From: Sinomonas atrocyanea | GTDB taxonomy: Bacteria > Actinomycetota > Actinomycetes > Actinomycetales > Micrococcaceae | Length of the DNA stretch: 64,000 nucleotides | Assembly: GCF_030811715.1 (NCBI RefSeq) | Contig: NZ_JAUSRH010000009.1 | Location: forward strand, 1 to 64,000 | Reading direction: 5' to 3' | Shown here: positions 26,166 through 34,542 of the stretch, in pieces | Numbering within the stretch: the stretch's first letter is position 1 | How the letters are laid out: every line of letters begins with the position of its first letter | Program-made: the position numbers and the translations under genes | The notes under the pieces: model-generated | Seen by the model: the letters and a program-made list of their open reading frames with translations, nothing else | Told to the model about the DNA's origin: nothing | Database searches by the model: none

Positions 26166-26957
26166 CTAGATGACGGCGAGAGGGGAGGTGGCGCGCAGCT
26201 CGGCGTCCACCTCCGCCGCGAGGGCCGCGGAGGTCCGCTCGAGGAGCAGCGCGCCGGCCTCGCCCGACGCCGCCGCCGCCGAGGAGAGGCACCCCGAGGC
26301 GGGGGTGAGCTCAGCCCGCACGGGCAGGACGTCGTACTTCGGCAGCCGCGCGGCGGGGAGGTCCATGACCCGGTCCAGCTGCACGCGCTCGGGATGCAGG
26401 TGGAGCATGAGCGAGGTCTCGAGGACGCCGCCGTGCTCCACGTCCCAGCCGGGGAAGGAGCCCCGGTAGATCTCCTCGATCGCGTCCTCGTCCACGAAGT
26501 CCCAGTAGGAGAGCAGGAGCGCCGAGACGTCCTCGCCCCGCAGGGCAAGCTCGGAGGTGGCCTGCTCGACGCCCTCGTAGAGGAACTGGTAGTTCTCGAA
26601 GTGGCCGTTGAGGAAGACGAGCCGCCGGGCACCGTGCCGCGCGAACTCGAAGGTGAGGGTGCGGGCGATCGAGATGAGCGTGGTCGCGTCCAAGCTGGTC
26701 GTGCCGCTGAGGTGGTTGCCGCCGCCCGAGCGCTGCTGCGACTTGTAGCCGTAGACGATCGGGGCCGCGACCAGGCCGCCCACGGCCTCGGCCAGCCGCT
26801 CGCTCATGGCCCGCGACAGGACGACGTCCGTGTTGAGCGGCAGGTGCGGGCCGTGCTGCTCGATCGAGCCCACGGGGATGATGATCGGCGCGCCCGCCGC
26901 GATGGCCTCGCGGTAGGTGAAGGCGTCGATCTCCTCCATGAAGACGCTGCTGGGCAT
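26166..26957 (-). CDS. crnA: Creatininase (creatinine amidohydrolase)
   Basis: 263 residues. Opens creatinine to creatine. The metal ligands of the Pseudomonas enzyme are at equivalent positions: E33, H35 (VGSIEQHGPH), D44 (LNTD), H119 and E121 (NGHFEN). The substrate-loop block YKSQQRSGGGNHLSGTTSLD is retained, as are SYWDF and WDVEHGGVLETS. The C-terminal half is somewhat longer and Ala-rich. RBS AGGAGG 6 nt before the ATG. It lies between the NCS1 permease and the MHS carrier on the same strand. A hairpin upstream suggests separate transcription or partial read-through. Confidence 0.96.
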   Translation of the reverse strand: MPSSVFMEEIDAFTYREAIAAGAPIIIPVGSIEQHGPHLPLNTDVVLSRAMSERLAEAVGGLVAAPIVYGYKSQQRSGGGNHLSGTTSLDATTLISIARTLTFEFARHGARRLVFLNGHFENYQFLYEGVEQATSELALRGEDVSALLLSYWDFVDEDAIEEIYRGSFPGWDVEHGGVLETSLMLHLHPERVQLDRVMDLPAARLPKYDVLPVRAELTPASGCLSSAAAASGEAGALLLERTSAALAAEVDAELRATSPLAVI

Positions 26958-26992
26958 GGCTCCTCCTGGGAACGTCGGTGATGTGTCTGGGA

Positions 26993-27022
26993 CGCCGGCG
27001 GCGGGCGGGCCCGCCGCCGGCG
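26993..27022 (-). terminator. Hairpin between NCS1 permease and creatininase
   Basis: A perfect 13-bp stem with a 4-nt loop (26993-27005 with 27010-27022), 22 nt after the permease stop and 35 nt before the creatininase start. It may terminate the permease message partly or protect the 5' end of the creatininase message. Confidence 0.6.
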
Positions 27023-27044
27023 GTGATGGGGTGCCCGAGAGGGG

Positions 27045-28607
27045 CTACGGGGCCACGGCGGCTGGCGAGCCGGCGGGCGACGCCGGCTGCTCGCCGTCGT
27101 GCGCCGAGGCGTCGCCGTGGGAGGCGAGGTACTCCTCGTCGCTCACGTCGGCCCGGATGCCGAGCGGGACGCCGTGGTGGATGCGGCTCTTGAAGCGCGG
27201 ATAGCCGAGGGCGAGGTAGAGCAGGCCCGAGGTCAGGGTCCCGGCGAGCCAGGAGAGGTCCACGCCGCCCATGGCGGTGGCGACGGGGCCCTGGAGGAGC
27301 GGATCACCGCCGTACATGAACATCCAGGTCATGACGAGGCCGATGAGGAAGGAGACCAGGGCGATCGGGTTGACGGCCTTGAGGCGCGTGTCCTTCGGGT
27401 CCAGGAAGAGGTAGCCGAAGTTCTTGTGGCGGCGCTCGAAGACGAAGTAGTGGACCGCCATGATGCCGCCCCACGTCGCGACCCAGGCGACGATGGCGCC
27501 GAGCCAGCTGTCCAGGAGCGCCGCGAAGTCCTCGGCGAAGAGGAAGAAGACCACCGCGACCATGGACAGGCAGCCCACGACGACGGACAGCGCGCGCCGG
27601 CCGATGCGGATGTCGAGAGCCTGGGCGGCCACGCCGAACGTGTAGAGGTTGATGATGTTCGTGGCGATCGGGCCGTGGATCACGAGCAGGATCACCGGGA
27701 TCGCCATGACGCCGAAGCTCTTGACGATCAGCTCGCCTGGGTCCGCGGTGCCGTTCATCGTCGCGAGGCTCGCGCCGAGCAGACCCAGCCACACGACCGG
27801 CAGGAACTGGCCCAGGACCGAGGTGAAGTAGAGCTTCTTCTTCGGGATGCTCTTGGAGACGAAGCGGGAGTAGTCGGGGGCGTAGGTGAACCAGCCGATG
27901 CCCCAGCCGATGCCGATCGCGGTCATGATCCCGGACATTGCGGCGATGCGCTCGCCGCCGGTGAGGATCGCGCCCGCCGGCCCTGCGTAGTGCCAGTCGA
28001 TCGGCAGCTGGGTCCACGCGATGATGGACATCGCGACGAGGACGAGGAGGGTCGGCGGCATGGTGATGCGCTCGAACTTCGCGATCGCGCCGTACCCGCG
28101 GTAGCAGATGGTGACCTGGATGCCCATGATCACGGCGGCGATGCCGATCTTCCAGGCCAGGTTCTGCTGCGTCGGGTCGACCCAGCCGATCATGCCGAAG
28201 AGCGCCATGACGAGGTCGAGGATGACCCACGTGTTCACGGCGGACCAGCCGACGGCGACGAGGGCCTGGATCGCCGCGGGCAGGTAGGCGCCGCGGCGGC
28301 CGAACGCCCCGCGGGCCAGGAGCATGCCGGTGGCGCCGGTCTTCTGTCCGAGCAGGACGAAGAAGCCGAAGCCGACCATGCCGATGACGTTGCCGAGGAC
28401 GAGCACGGTCATCGTGTCGGCGAGGCCGAGGCCCATGTTGATGCCGAGGGCACCGAGGATCCAGTTGATGGGGGCAACGTTGGCCCCAGCCCAGATCCAG
28501 AACTGCCCGGAGACCTTGGTGGTGCGAGCAGACTCGGGGACGGGCTGCAGCACGTCTTCGACGACGTGCGTGGCGTCCTCAGTCTTGCTCTGAGTGCGAA
28601 GGCTCAT
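27045..28607 (-). CDS. NCS1-family permease, probable creatinine transporter
   Basis: 520 residues, twelve predicted helices, with a charged N-terminal tail and a His/Pro/Ala-rich C-tail. NCS1 features include NVAPINWILGALGINMGLGL in helix 1 and the G-x-G-x-GWFTYAPDYSRF segment. Family members carry cytosine, purines, allantoin or hydantoins; the position directly upstream of creatininase makes creatinine (a cyclic N-heterocycle) the likely cargo, as for the crnT-type permeases of creatinine clusters. It is divergent from the PucR regulator. The leader has a small stem ACTAC/GTAGT around the region just upstream of the ATG that may modulate translation. Confidence 0.88.
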   Translation of the reverse strand: MSLRTQSKTEDATHVVEDVLQPVPESARTTKVSGQFWIWAGANVAPINWILGALGINMGLGLADTMTVLVLGNVIGMVGFGFFVLLGQKTGATGMLLARGAFGRRGAYLPAAIQALVAVGWSAVNTWVILDLVMALFGMIGWVDPTQQNLAWKIGIAAVIMGIQVTICYRGYGAIAKFERITMPPTLLVLVAMSIIAWTQLPIDWHYAGPAGAILTGGERIAAMSGIMTAIGIGWGIGWFTYAPDYSRFVSKSIPKKKLYFTSVLGQFLPVVWLGLLGASLATMNGTADPGELIVKSFGVMAIPVILLVIHGPIATNIINLYTFGVAAQALDIRIGRRALSVVVGCLSMVAVVFFLFAEDFAALLDSWLGAIVAWVATWGGIMAVHYFVFERRHKNFGYLFLDPKDTRLKAVNPIALVSFLIGLVMTWMFMYGGDPLLQGPVATAMGGVDLSWLAGTLTSGLLYLALGYPRFKSRIHHGVPLGIRADVSDEEYLASHGDASAHDGEQPASPAGSPAAVAP

Positions 28608-28696
28608 GTGAGACTACTTTCTCGTAGTGTTCGCTGGGGGAGCGAGTAGCCGGCTGCCTTCAAGCGTAGATGTGCGGCGCGTCACCACCTAGATAC

Positions 28697-28743
28697 GTTG
28701 TGTCGCCCAACATGAGGGGTGCGGGCGACAATCTGTCTACCCT
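28697..28743. promoter_or_regulatory. NCS1/pucR intergenic inverted repeat
   Basis: The 166-nt divergent gap holds TGTCGCCC (28701-28708) and GGGCGACA (28723-28730), a perfect 8-bp inverted repeat with a 14-nt spacer (about two helical turns centre to centre). A TACCCT -10-like hexamer at 28738-28743 points toward pucR. This looks like an operator for the PucR protein controlling itself and the permease. Confidence 0.5.
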
Positions 28744-28773
28744 TGTGATGTTCCAGCCGAGAGTGAGACCGTC

Positions 28774-30279
28774 ATGTCGCTGCCCCTGATCGAGATCCTC
28801 GCCGGCGGTGTGCTGGCCACCGGGGCGCCCGTCGTGGTGGGCGGCCAGAGCGCGGTCGAGGGCGCCCGGGTCCGGTGGGTCCACTCGAGCGAGGTCCTCG
28901 AGATCGCGCCCCTCCTCTCCGGGGGCGAGCTCCTCCTGACGGGAGGAGCGGCGCTCCTCGCGCTCAAGCCGGGCGCCCAGGCGGAGTACATCTGGAGCCT
29001 GGCGTCCCGGCGCGTCGCCGCGCTCGCCGTCGAGACCGCCGGCAGCGGGCGGCATCTTCCGCCAGAGCTCGTGGCCGCCGCGGACGAGGCCGGCCTGCCG
29101 CTCATCGAGCTGCGCCAGGTGGTGCCCTTCGTCGACGTTGCCGAGGCCGTGAACCGCAGGATCGTCTCGGGCCAGGTCCACGCGCTCCAAGTGGCGGACA
29201 GGCTCTCCCAGGCCCTCACGGAGAGGATCGCGAGCTCCGGGGCGGTGCTGGGGCCGCTCGTGGGACTCATCGCCGAGACCCTCGGGGTGCACGCGCGCGT
29301 CGTGGACACCCGCGGGGCGCTGCTCGCCGCCGCCGGACCAGACCCGGGGCCGCACGCGCACGGGCCCGACACCGAGCTCACGGTGGGCGGCATCGGCGCG
29401 GCTCGGCTCGAGCTGGTCGGCGGCCCCCAGGCGGACGGCGAGCTGCTCGAGACCGCCCTGGCCAGGGTGAGGAGCATTGTCGCGCTGGCCCTCGCCCAGC
29501 AGCACCGGCCGAGCCTGGCCCGGCTCGCAGAGGACGAGCTGCTCCGCCTCATCGGGGCCGGGGGAGGAGGGGACCGCCTCATCGAGCTGAGCCAGGCGGC
29601 CGGGGTCGCGCCCGACCAGCCTCTCGCCATGGCCGTGATCCGCCGCCCGGCGGACGGATCCGCGGACTTCGAGCAGCGGGCCCGCACAGCGCTGCCCACG
29701 GCGCTGCTGATCGTGGACGGACCGTGGGTGGACATCCTCATGGCCCTGCCGCCACGGGCCGGGCACGCGGAGCGCGAGCGGGTCCTCGGGATGCTCAGGG
29801 GCTCCGTGGAGGGCAAGGGGCTCACGGGGGCCCTCGGCCCGACGGCCGCCACGATCCGGCAGGCGGCCTTCTCGCTCGCCGAAGCCCGGGCGACCTGGCG
29901 GATCGGGCGTTCCTCGAAGTGGACGGACGCGATCTACGACGCCTCCGACTTCCTGGTCGAACGCATGGCGGAGCGGTCCCTGTCGCGCAGCGCCGTCGAC
30001 GCGCTCGTCGAGGAGTCGCTCGGCGAGCTCATCCGGCTCGACCAGCGCACGGGCGGCGAACTGGTGCGCACCCTGGACGTCTGGATCACCGCCGGGTGCA
30101 ATGCGACCGACGCGGCCGACATCCTCTTCCTCGAGCGGCAGTCGCTGCACAAGCGGCTCCGCCGCATCTTCGCGGCGATCGGCGGCGACCCCCGGGGCCG
30201 TGGCAAGCTCGGCGCGCTCGCCTTCGCGGTCAAGCTCGTCCGGGGAAACGCCCAGCTGCGCGACGACCCCCGCCCCTGA
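28774..30279 (+). CDS. PucR-family transcriptional regulator
   Basis: 501 residues. An N-terminal PucR-type ligand domain (about 1-125, with GELLLTGG and the LPLIELRQVVPFVDVAEAVN segment), a middle region, and a C-terminal HTH of the CdaR/PucR type (about 440-485, LFLERQSLHKRLRRI). Such regulators sense purine-degradation or other nitrogen compounds. It is divergent from the putative creatinine permease, so control of that gene is likely. The start ATG is preceded by GAGAGTGAG. Confidence 0.85.
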   Translation: MSLPLIEILAGGVLATGAPVVVGGQSAVEGARVRWVHSSEVLEIAPLLSGGELLLTGGAALLALKPGAQAEYIWSLASRRVAALAVETAGSGRHLPPELVAAADEAGLPLIELRQVVPFVDVAEAVNRRIVSGQVHALQVADRLSQALTERIASSGAVLGPLVGLIAETLGVHARVVDTRGALLAAAGPDPGPHAHGPDTELTVGGIGAARLELVGGPQADGELLETALARVRSIVALALAQQHRPSLARLAEDELLRLIGAGGGGDRLIELSQAAGVAPDQPLAMAVIRRPADGSADFEQRARTALPTALLIVDGPWVDILMALPPRAGHAERERVLGMLRGSVEGKGLTGALGPTAATIRQAAFSLAEARATWRIGRSSKWTDAIYDASDFLVERMAERSLSRSAVDALVEESLGELIRLDQRTGGELVRTLDVWITAGCNATDAADILFLERQSLHKRLRRIFAAIGGDPRGRGKLGALAFAVKLVRGNAQLRDDPRP

Positions 30280-30296
30280 CCCCCTCCTCTTCTCCG

Positions 30297-30374
30297 TTTC
30301 GGGTACGCATCTCGTCGCTGTTTCCCCATTTCGGGTACGCATCTCGTAGCCACTTTCCCGTTCCGGGTACGAGG
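30297..30374. repeat. 32-bp tandem repeat array A
   Basis: Two full units (30297-30328, 30329-30360) and a 14-nt partial third unit. Core on the minus strand: CGACGAGATGCGTACCCG. The same family occurs inverted at 39467-39548. The array ends in a 22-nt perfect palindrome (30369-30390). Confidence 0.85.
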
Positions 30375-30444
30375 CCGCGCGCGGCCTCGTAGGGACCGCG
30401 GGCATTGCGGCACGTCGGATGGGTGCACGCCGGATGCCGGATGC

Positions 30445-30516
30445 CGGCGCGCGCTCGTGGACGAGGGGATCGTGCGCAGGGAGGCCGATGGGAGCGCGTA
30501 CTGGCGCTCCGAGTGA
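30445..30516 (+). pseudogene. Possible remnant of a DUF2087 regulator
   Basis: The frame ending at the TGA 30514-30516 reads RRALVDEGIVRREADGSAYWR-S-E. It closely resembles the closing segment of DUF2087-type winged-helix proteins, where a (L)RRxLV-(D/E)-x-G(L/I)-x-R...YWR ending is usual. There is no start codon or upstream coding potential, so only the last two dozen codons seem to survive. It could instead be chance, given the short length. Confidence 0.35.
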
Positions 30517-30551
30517 GGGCTGAGCCGCCAGGCCCTTCTCCCCGGACACGC

Positions 30552-30612
30552 CGAGACGCCCTGTTGCCGGGAAGGACCCTTCAGGGCGTCCTCCCGGGAA
30601 CAGGGCGTCTCG
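30552..30612. terminator. Bidirectional terminator pucR / MFS
   Basis: A 21-bp stem with one mismatch (30552-30572 with 30592-30612) and a 19-nt loop that has its own GGAC/GTCC pairing. It lies 15 nt from the MFS stop. Confidence 0.85.
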
Positions 30613-30627
30613 CGGGGCGCGCGGCGC

Positions 30628-31986
30628 TCAGGCGCGCTGCGAGATCGAGCCGGGTGCCGCCGTCGTGCGTCCGTCGAGCGGCCGGTGCGCCGTCTCCGGG
30701 AGCAGCCACGCCGCGACGAGCGCCCCGGCGGCGACGACGGTCAGGTAGATCGCGGGCGCCATGGGGTTGCCGGTGGTGGCGATGAGCCACGTCGCCACGA
30801 ACGGCGCGGTGCCCCCGAACACTGCGTAGCTGACGTTGTACGTGATGGCCGACGCCGTGTAGCGCACCTCGGTGGGGAAGACCTCCGAGAGCAGGACGGC
30901 GGTCACCACGTTCGCGGTCACGGCGCCGACCGCCAGCAGCAGCTGCCCGCCGAGGGCTGCGCCGAACGAGCCGCCCGAGGCCAGCAGGTACGCCGGCACC
31001 GCGAGCGCGCCGAGCAGCAGGGACGAGGCAACCATGGTGGGCTTGCGCCCGATCCGGTCGCACACGCGGCCCAGGACCGGGGCGAGGGCCGCGGCGAACG
31101 CGAGGGCGATGACGTTGCTGAACAGCACGAGGTCGGCGGGCATCTTCACGACCTCCCGAAGGAACGTGGTCATGTACGTCGAGAACGTGTAGAAGCTCAG
31201 GGCGGTGAGGGCGATGTAGCCGCCCAGGATGAGCATCGGGCGCCCCTGGAGGGCGAACGTCCGGCGGAGGGGAGCGTGCTCCTTGCCCCGCTGGGCTTCG
31301 AGGGCGGCCTGGAAGACCGGCGACTCGTCGAGCCGACGCCGGATGTAGAACGCCACGATCCCCAGGGGCGCGGCGACGAGGAACGGGATGCGCCAGCCCC
31401 ACTCGTTCATGGCGGCGCTGCCGAGTCCCGCCGTGAGCCCCCAGCACAGCAGGGCGGCGCCGGAGAACGAGCCGAATGTCGCGGCGGGCATCCAGGAGGA
31501 GTAGCGCGAGCGCTGGTCCGCAGGCGCATGCTCGATCACGTACGCGACGGCGCCCGCGTACTCGCCGCCGGCGGAGAGGCCCTGGACGCTCCGGGCGAGC
31601 GTCAGGAGGAGGGGCGCGACGACGCCGACCGCACCGAAGGTCGGCAGGAGGCCGATGGCCATCGTGGCGCCGGACATGAGCAGGACCGTCAGCGCGAGCA
31701 CGCGCTTGCGGCCGATCCGGTCGCCGAGGACGCCGAAGACGGCGCCGCCGATGGGCCGGAGCGCGAAGGCGACGGCGAAGACCGCGAAGGTCTGGAGCAG
31801 GCCGACGACGTTGTCGCCTGCGGGGAAGAAGGCGTGCGCGAGCTGGGTCGCGAGGAAGCCGTACACGGCGAAGTCGAACCATTCGACGACGGTGCCGGCG
31901 GCTGCGGCGCCGGTGACCTTGCGGAGGACCGACTGGGGGACGGGGGCGGTCTGGCCGCCAGGGGTGGAAGGTTCTGCGGGGTTCAT
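30628..31986 (-). CDS. MHS-type MFS transporter
   Basis: 452 residues from the ATG at 31986. Twelve transmembrane helices with AAGTVVEWFDFAVYGFLATQL in helix 1, GAVFGVLGDRIGRK and a GGEYAGAVAYVIEH helix 5, like the carrier at 24665. The open frame extends to an ATG at 32043, but the isochorismatase terminator at 32047-32087 ends 4 nt before it, leaving no ribosome site. The 31986 start, beginning MNPAEPSTPGG, is therefore preferred. Substrate unknown; the position after N-carbamoylsarcosine amidase suggests N-methylhydantoin, creatine or sarcosine. Confidence 0.87.
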   Translation of the reverse strand: MNPAEPSTPGGQTAPVPQSVLRKVTGAAAAGTVVEWFDFAVYGFLATQLAHAFFPAGDNVVGLLQTFAVFAVAFALRPIGGAVFGVLGDRIGRKRVLALTVLLMSGATMAIGLLPTFGAVGVVAPLLLTLARSVQGLSAGGEYAGAVAYVIEHAPADQRSRYSSWMPAATFGSFSGAALLCWGLTAGLGSAAMNEWGWRIPFLVAAPLGIVAFYIRRRLDESPVFQAALEAQRGKEHAPLRRTFALQGRPMLILGGYIALTALSFYTFSTYMTTFLREVVKMPADLVLFSNVIALAFAAALAPVLGRVCDRIGRKPTMVASSLLLGALAVPAYLLASGGSFGAALGGQLLLAVGAVTANVVTAVLLSEVFPTEVRYTASAITYNVSYAVFGGTAPFVATWLIATTGNPMAPAIYLTVVAAGALVAAWLLPETAHRPLDGRTTAAPGSISQRA

Positions 31987-32046
31987 GGGGGCTCCCGGGG
32001 AGGGTGGGGATCGTTCGGGGGCGTCCGAGGTCCTCGACGCCATGAT

Positions 32047-32087
32047 GCACAGCGCCCGCCGTCAGATGAAGACGGCGGGCGCTGTGC
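32047..32087 (-). terminator. Terminator of N-carbamoylsarcosine amidase gene
   Basis: A perfect 17-bp stem (32047-32063 with 32071-32087) and a 7-nt loop, 9 nt after the amidase stop. It separates the amidase message from the MFS gene downstream. Confidence 0.85.
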
Positions 32088-32095
32088 GGCACGAC

Positions 32096-32875
32096 TCAGG
32101 CCGGATCTGCGGGGGCCGCGACCTCGGGCTGGCGATCCGCGAGGGTCTTCGGGACCGTGTCCTCGAACTGCGGGAGGCGGTTCAGGTACTCGACCACCGA
32201 ATCCGTGGACTCCACGTCACCGAACTTGTTGTCGATGTCGTAGAGGTTCCACTGCACGACGCCCGGGACGCGGTCGCCGATGGTCTCCTTGGCGATGATC
32301 GGGCGGAAGCCCTTCGCGATCGCGTCCTCGACGGTGTGGCGCACGCAGCCGGCCGCGGTCGCACCGGTCACGATCAGGGTGTCGATCCGGTTGGAGGTCA
32401 GGAAGAGCTCGAGGTTCGTCCCGGGAAAGGCCGAGGCGCGGTTCTTCTCGAGCACGACCTCGCCCTCTGCGGGCGCAATGCGGTCGTCGATCTGGGCCCA
32501 GTAGGAGTCCGCCGGAAGGGTCTCCACGGGGATCTTCGAGTACCACAGGCCCATGTCGTTCGTGCCGGAGGAGGCGTCGCGGTTGCGGTACACGTTCGTG
32601 GTGTAGAAGACCGGGACCCCCTTGGCACGCGCAGCCTCGTTGATCCGCTGGACATTGGGGATGATCGTCTCCATGCCCGGGCAGCTGAACGGGTGGCCCG
32701 GACGGGTCCAGGCGTTGGCGAGGTCGATGTGGATGACGGCGGGGCGGTTGCCGTAGCCGACCCGGCGCTTGAAGCCGCGCTCGTTGTAGATGTCTGTGCC
32801 GGCTTCGAACGCCTCCTCCAGCACTGCTGCAAGACGGGCTTCGATGTCCTGGCTCACTGCGGTGTCCTGGCTCAT
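32096..32875 (-). CDS. N-carbamoylsarcosine amidohydrolase
   Basis: 259 residues, cysteine hydrolase of the isochorismatase fold. It splits N-carbamoylsarcosine to sarcosine, CO2 and ammonia, the last step of the N-methylhydantoin route. The catalytic residues D51, K144 and C177 fall at exactly the numbers reported for the Arthrobacter enzyme, and the surrounding blocks match it very closely (for example GTNDMGLWYSKIP, NRASAFPGTNLELFL and GDRVPGVVQWNLYDIDN). RBS AAGGAG before the ATG. Two palindromes of the GTTGC-N7-GCAAC type lie in its upstream region. Confidence 0.97.
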   Translation of the reverse strand: MSQDTAVSQDIEARLAAVLEEAFEAGTDIYNERGFKRRVGYGNRPAVIHIDLANAWTRPGHPFSCPGMETIIPNVQRINEAARAKGVPVFYTTNVYRNRDASSGTNDMGLWYSKIPVETLPADSYWAQIDDRIAPAEGEVVLEKNRASAFPGTNLELFLTSNRIDTLIVTGATAAGCVRHTVEDAIAKGFRPIIAKETIGDRVPGVVQWNLYDIDNKFGDVESTDSVVEYLNRLPQFEDTVPKTLADRQPEVAAPADPA

Positions 32876-32918
32876 GGTGCACTCCTTGGAAGGTGAAGTT
32901 TGCTTTATGCGGGGATGG

Positions 32919-33003
32919 TTTGCTGCCTTAGCAACAAGAGGAAATCATGTGATCCGGCTCTCTTCTGTTGCTGTATGACCAATCTATTTGCTCAAGAAGC
33001 AAC
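32919..33003 (-). promoter_or_regulatory. Operators upstream of N-carbamoylsarcosine amidase
   Basis: An AT-rich leader with two 17-bp palindromes, TTTGC-N7-GCAAC at 32919-32935 and 32987-33003 (one base from the exact form near 26.1 kb), and half sites GTTGC at 32967-32971 and TTTGC at 32899-32903. I could not place a convincing -35/-10 pair. Confidence 0.65.
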
Positions 33004-33042
33004 GCGCAAGAGGTTCGGTGAATTTTCTGTTCCGGCGTCTGC

Positions 33043-34407
33043 CTAGTCCTGGCGGACGGTGCGCGGGTTGACATTCCGTGCCGCGAGGATGAGCAGCCCC
33101 GAGGCGAAAATGGGCACGCAGCCGATCCAGAAGGCCGCCGTGCTCCACGTCCACCCGGCACCCAGCGCGAGCGTGACGAGGAAGCTGCTGATGATCGCCC
33201 CGACCTGCCCGCCGGCGTTGATGATCGAGCCGCCGGTGGCACGCGTCCGTACCGGGAAGCTCTCGCCGTTGAAGAACAGCAGCGCGGAGAACGGGCCGAT
33301 GAGGAAGAACAGGCCGGCGCTGTAGAGCGCGACGACGATTCCGAAGTTCCCCGACGGCGCGAGCAGCATGGCCGTGAAGGAGACGCCGCACAGGATCCAG
33401 CCGATGGCGATCGTGTTGCGCCGGCCGATCCTGTCGCCCAGCCAGCCGTGGAACACGTAGCCGGCGAATGCGGTGGCGTTGGAGACCACGAGGATCACGA
33501 GGGCGTTCGTGAACGGGATGTCCTTGCCGTCCGGGGCGCTCAGGAGGGACGTCCCGAGGATCGCGAACACGAGGACGCCGACCCAGTTCAGCAGGAACGA
33601 GAGGCCGATCACCACGGTCGAACGCAGCGACTCTCCTCGGAACGCCTCGGCGAGGGGGGAGCCGCCCGTGTTCGAATGCCTGTGCGCCTCGAACTGCGGG
33701 CTCTCCTTGAGCCAGCGCCCGGCGATGACAATGAAGACGGCCGGGAAGGCCGCGACGATGAAGCACAGCGCCCACCCGCCCACCGGGAACAGCAGGTAGA
33801 TCGAGGCGGCCGCGAGCACCGAGCCGATCGGCCAGCCGGACTGGACGAGGGAGTAGATGAGGCCGCGGCGCCGTGCCTTGGCCGGATCGGCGTAGGCGTG
33901 GGCGAAGAGCTCGTTGAGGTAGGCGGCGTTGACCGACTGCTCGGCATAGCCGAGGCCGGCGGCCGAGCGCACCAGGATGAGCAGGACGACGCCGATCCCC
34001 CCCACGATGCCCACGGCCCAGCCTGCGACGGCGGTCAAAAGTGAGGCGATGGCCGCGCCGATGACGGAGATGAGGATGCCCTTCCGGCGCCCGATCCGGT
34101 CCACCAGGGGGCCGACGGCGAACGCCACGAGCGCCGTGCCGGCCGTGACCCACGTGTTGACCGCCGTGGACTGCGCCGGCGCCCAGCCCACCTCGGCGGC
34201 GAGGACCGGCAGCAGGTTCCCGAACAGGACGAAGTCGTACACGGCGAACGTCCACGCGAAGAAGCAGATCCACGTCGCGATGCGCACGTCACGCGGGGTG
34301 AGTCCGCCCGAGGTGGGCTCGGGAGCGGCGGGAGGGGGCGCCGTAGTGCGTGTGCCGCGCGAGCCGTTCGGCTGCGACGGGTCAAGGGTGCTTTCCATCG
34401 GTTCCAT
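33043..34407 (-). CDS. MFS transporter in N-methylhydantoin block
   Basis: 454 residues with about twelve helices after a Pro-rich cytoplasmic N-terminus (1-35). It has the MFS loop-2/3 motif GPLVDRIGRRKG and a second GWLGDRIGRRN in the other half, and the NE-x(5)-A-x(2)-Y motif in the middle. RBS AGGAG. It lies between N-methylhydantoinase and the amidase on the same strand. The likely cargo is N-methylhydantoin or creatinine, by position only. Confidence 0.88.
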   Translation of the reverse strand: MEPMESTLDPSQPNGSRGTRTTAPPPAAPEPTSGGLTPRDVRIATWICFFAWTFAVYDFVLFGNLLPVLAAEVGWAPAQSTAVNTWVTAGTALVAFAVGPLVDRIGRRKGILISVIGAAIASLLTAVAGWAVGIVGGIGVVLLILVRSAAGLGYAEQSVNAAYLNELFAHAYADPAKARRRGLIYSLVQSGWPIGSVLAAASIYLLFPVGGWALCFIVAAFPAVFIVIAGRWLKESPQFEAHRHSNTGGSPLAEAFRGESLRSTVVIGLSFLLNWVGVLVFAILGTSLLSAPDGKDIPFTNALVILVVSNATAFAGYVFHGWLGDRIGRRNTIAIGWILCGVSFTAMLLAPSGNFGIVVALYSAGLFFLIGPFSALLFFNGESFPVRTRATGGSIINAGGQVGAIISSFLVTLALGAGWTWSTAAFWIGCVPIFASGLLILAARNVNPRTVRQD

Positions 34408-34460
34408 GAGTACTCCTGAGGTGAGGTGGCTGGGGCCGGGAGGTGGGAATGGGCATGGAA

Positions 34461-34502
34461 GAGGCGGCCGGGAGGGACGCTGTGCGTCCCCCCGGCCGCC
34501 TC
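34461..34502 (-). terminator. Terminator of N-methylhydantoinase gene
   Basis: A 19-bp GC-rich stem with one bulged A and a 3-nt loop, 40 nt past the hydantoinase stop and before the MFS start at 34407. Confidence 0.8.
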
Positions 34503-34542
34503 AGTGAGTGGATTCAGTGCGGTACTGCTGGGTGTTGCGGAA

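Larger units (their letters stand above)
30280..30627. other. Gene-free junction between pucR and MFS gene
   Basis: 348 bp between two convergent genes. It contains the 32-bp repeat array (30297-30374), a 22-nt perfect palindrome at 30369-30390, a likely gene remnant (30445-30516) and a strong terminator (30552-30612). No intact gene is seen. Confidence 0.7.

Noticed and set aside
28697-28711. GTTG-N7-CAAC in the permease/pucR gap as a seventh IclR operator
   Set aside because: The inner C/G of both half sites are missing, so it does not meet the motif; the 8-bp inverted repeat there is a better explanation.
30297-30374. Repeat arrays considered as CRISPR
   Set aside because: Units are contiguous with no unique spacers, only two to three copies, and no cas genes are present.
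32043-32047. Start of the MFS gene at the ATG ending at 32043
   Set aside because: A 17-bp terminator stem lies 4 nt upstream, leaving no ribosome site; the ATG at 31986 fits the transporter family better.
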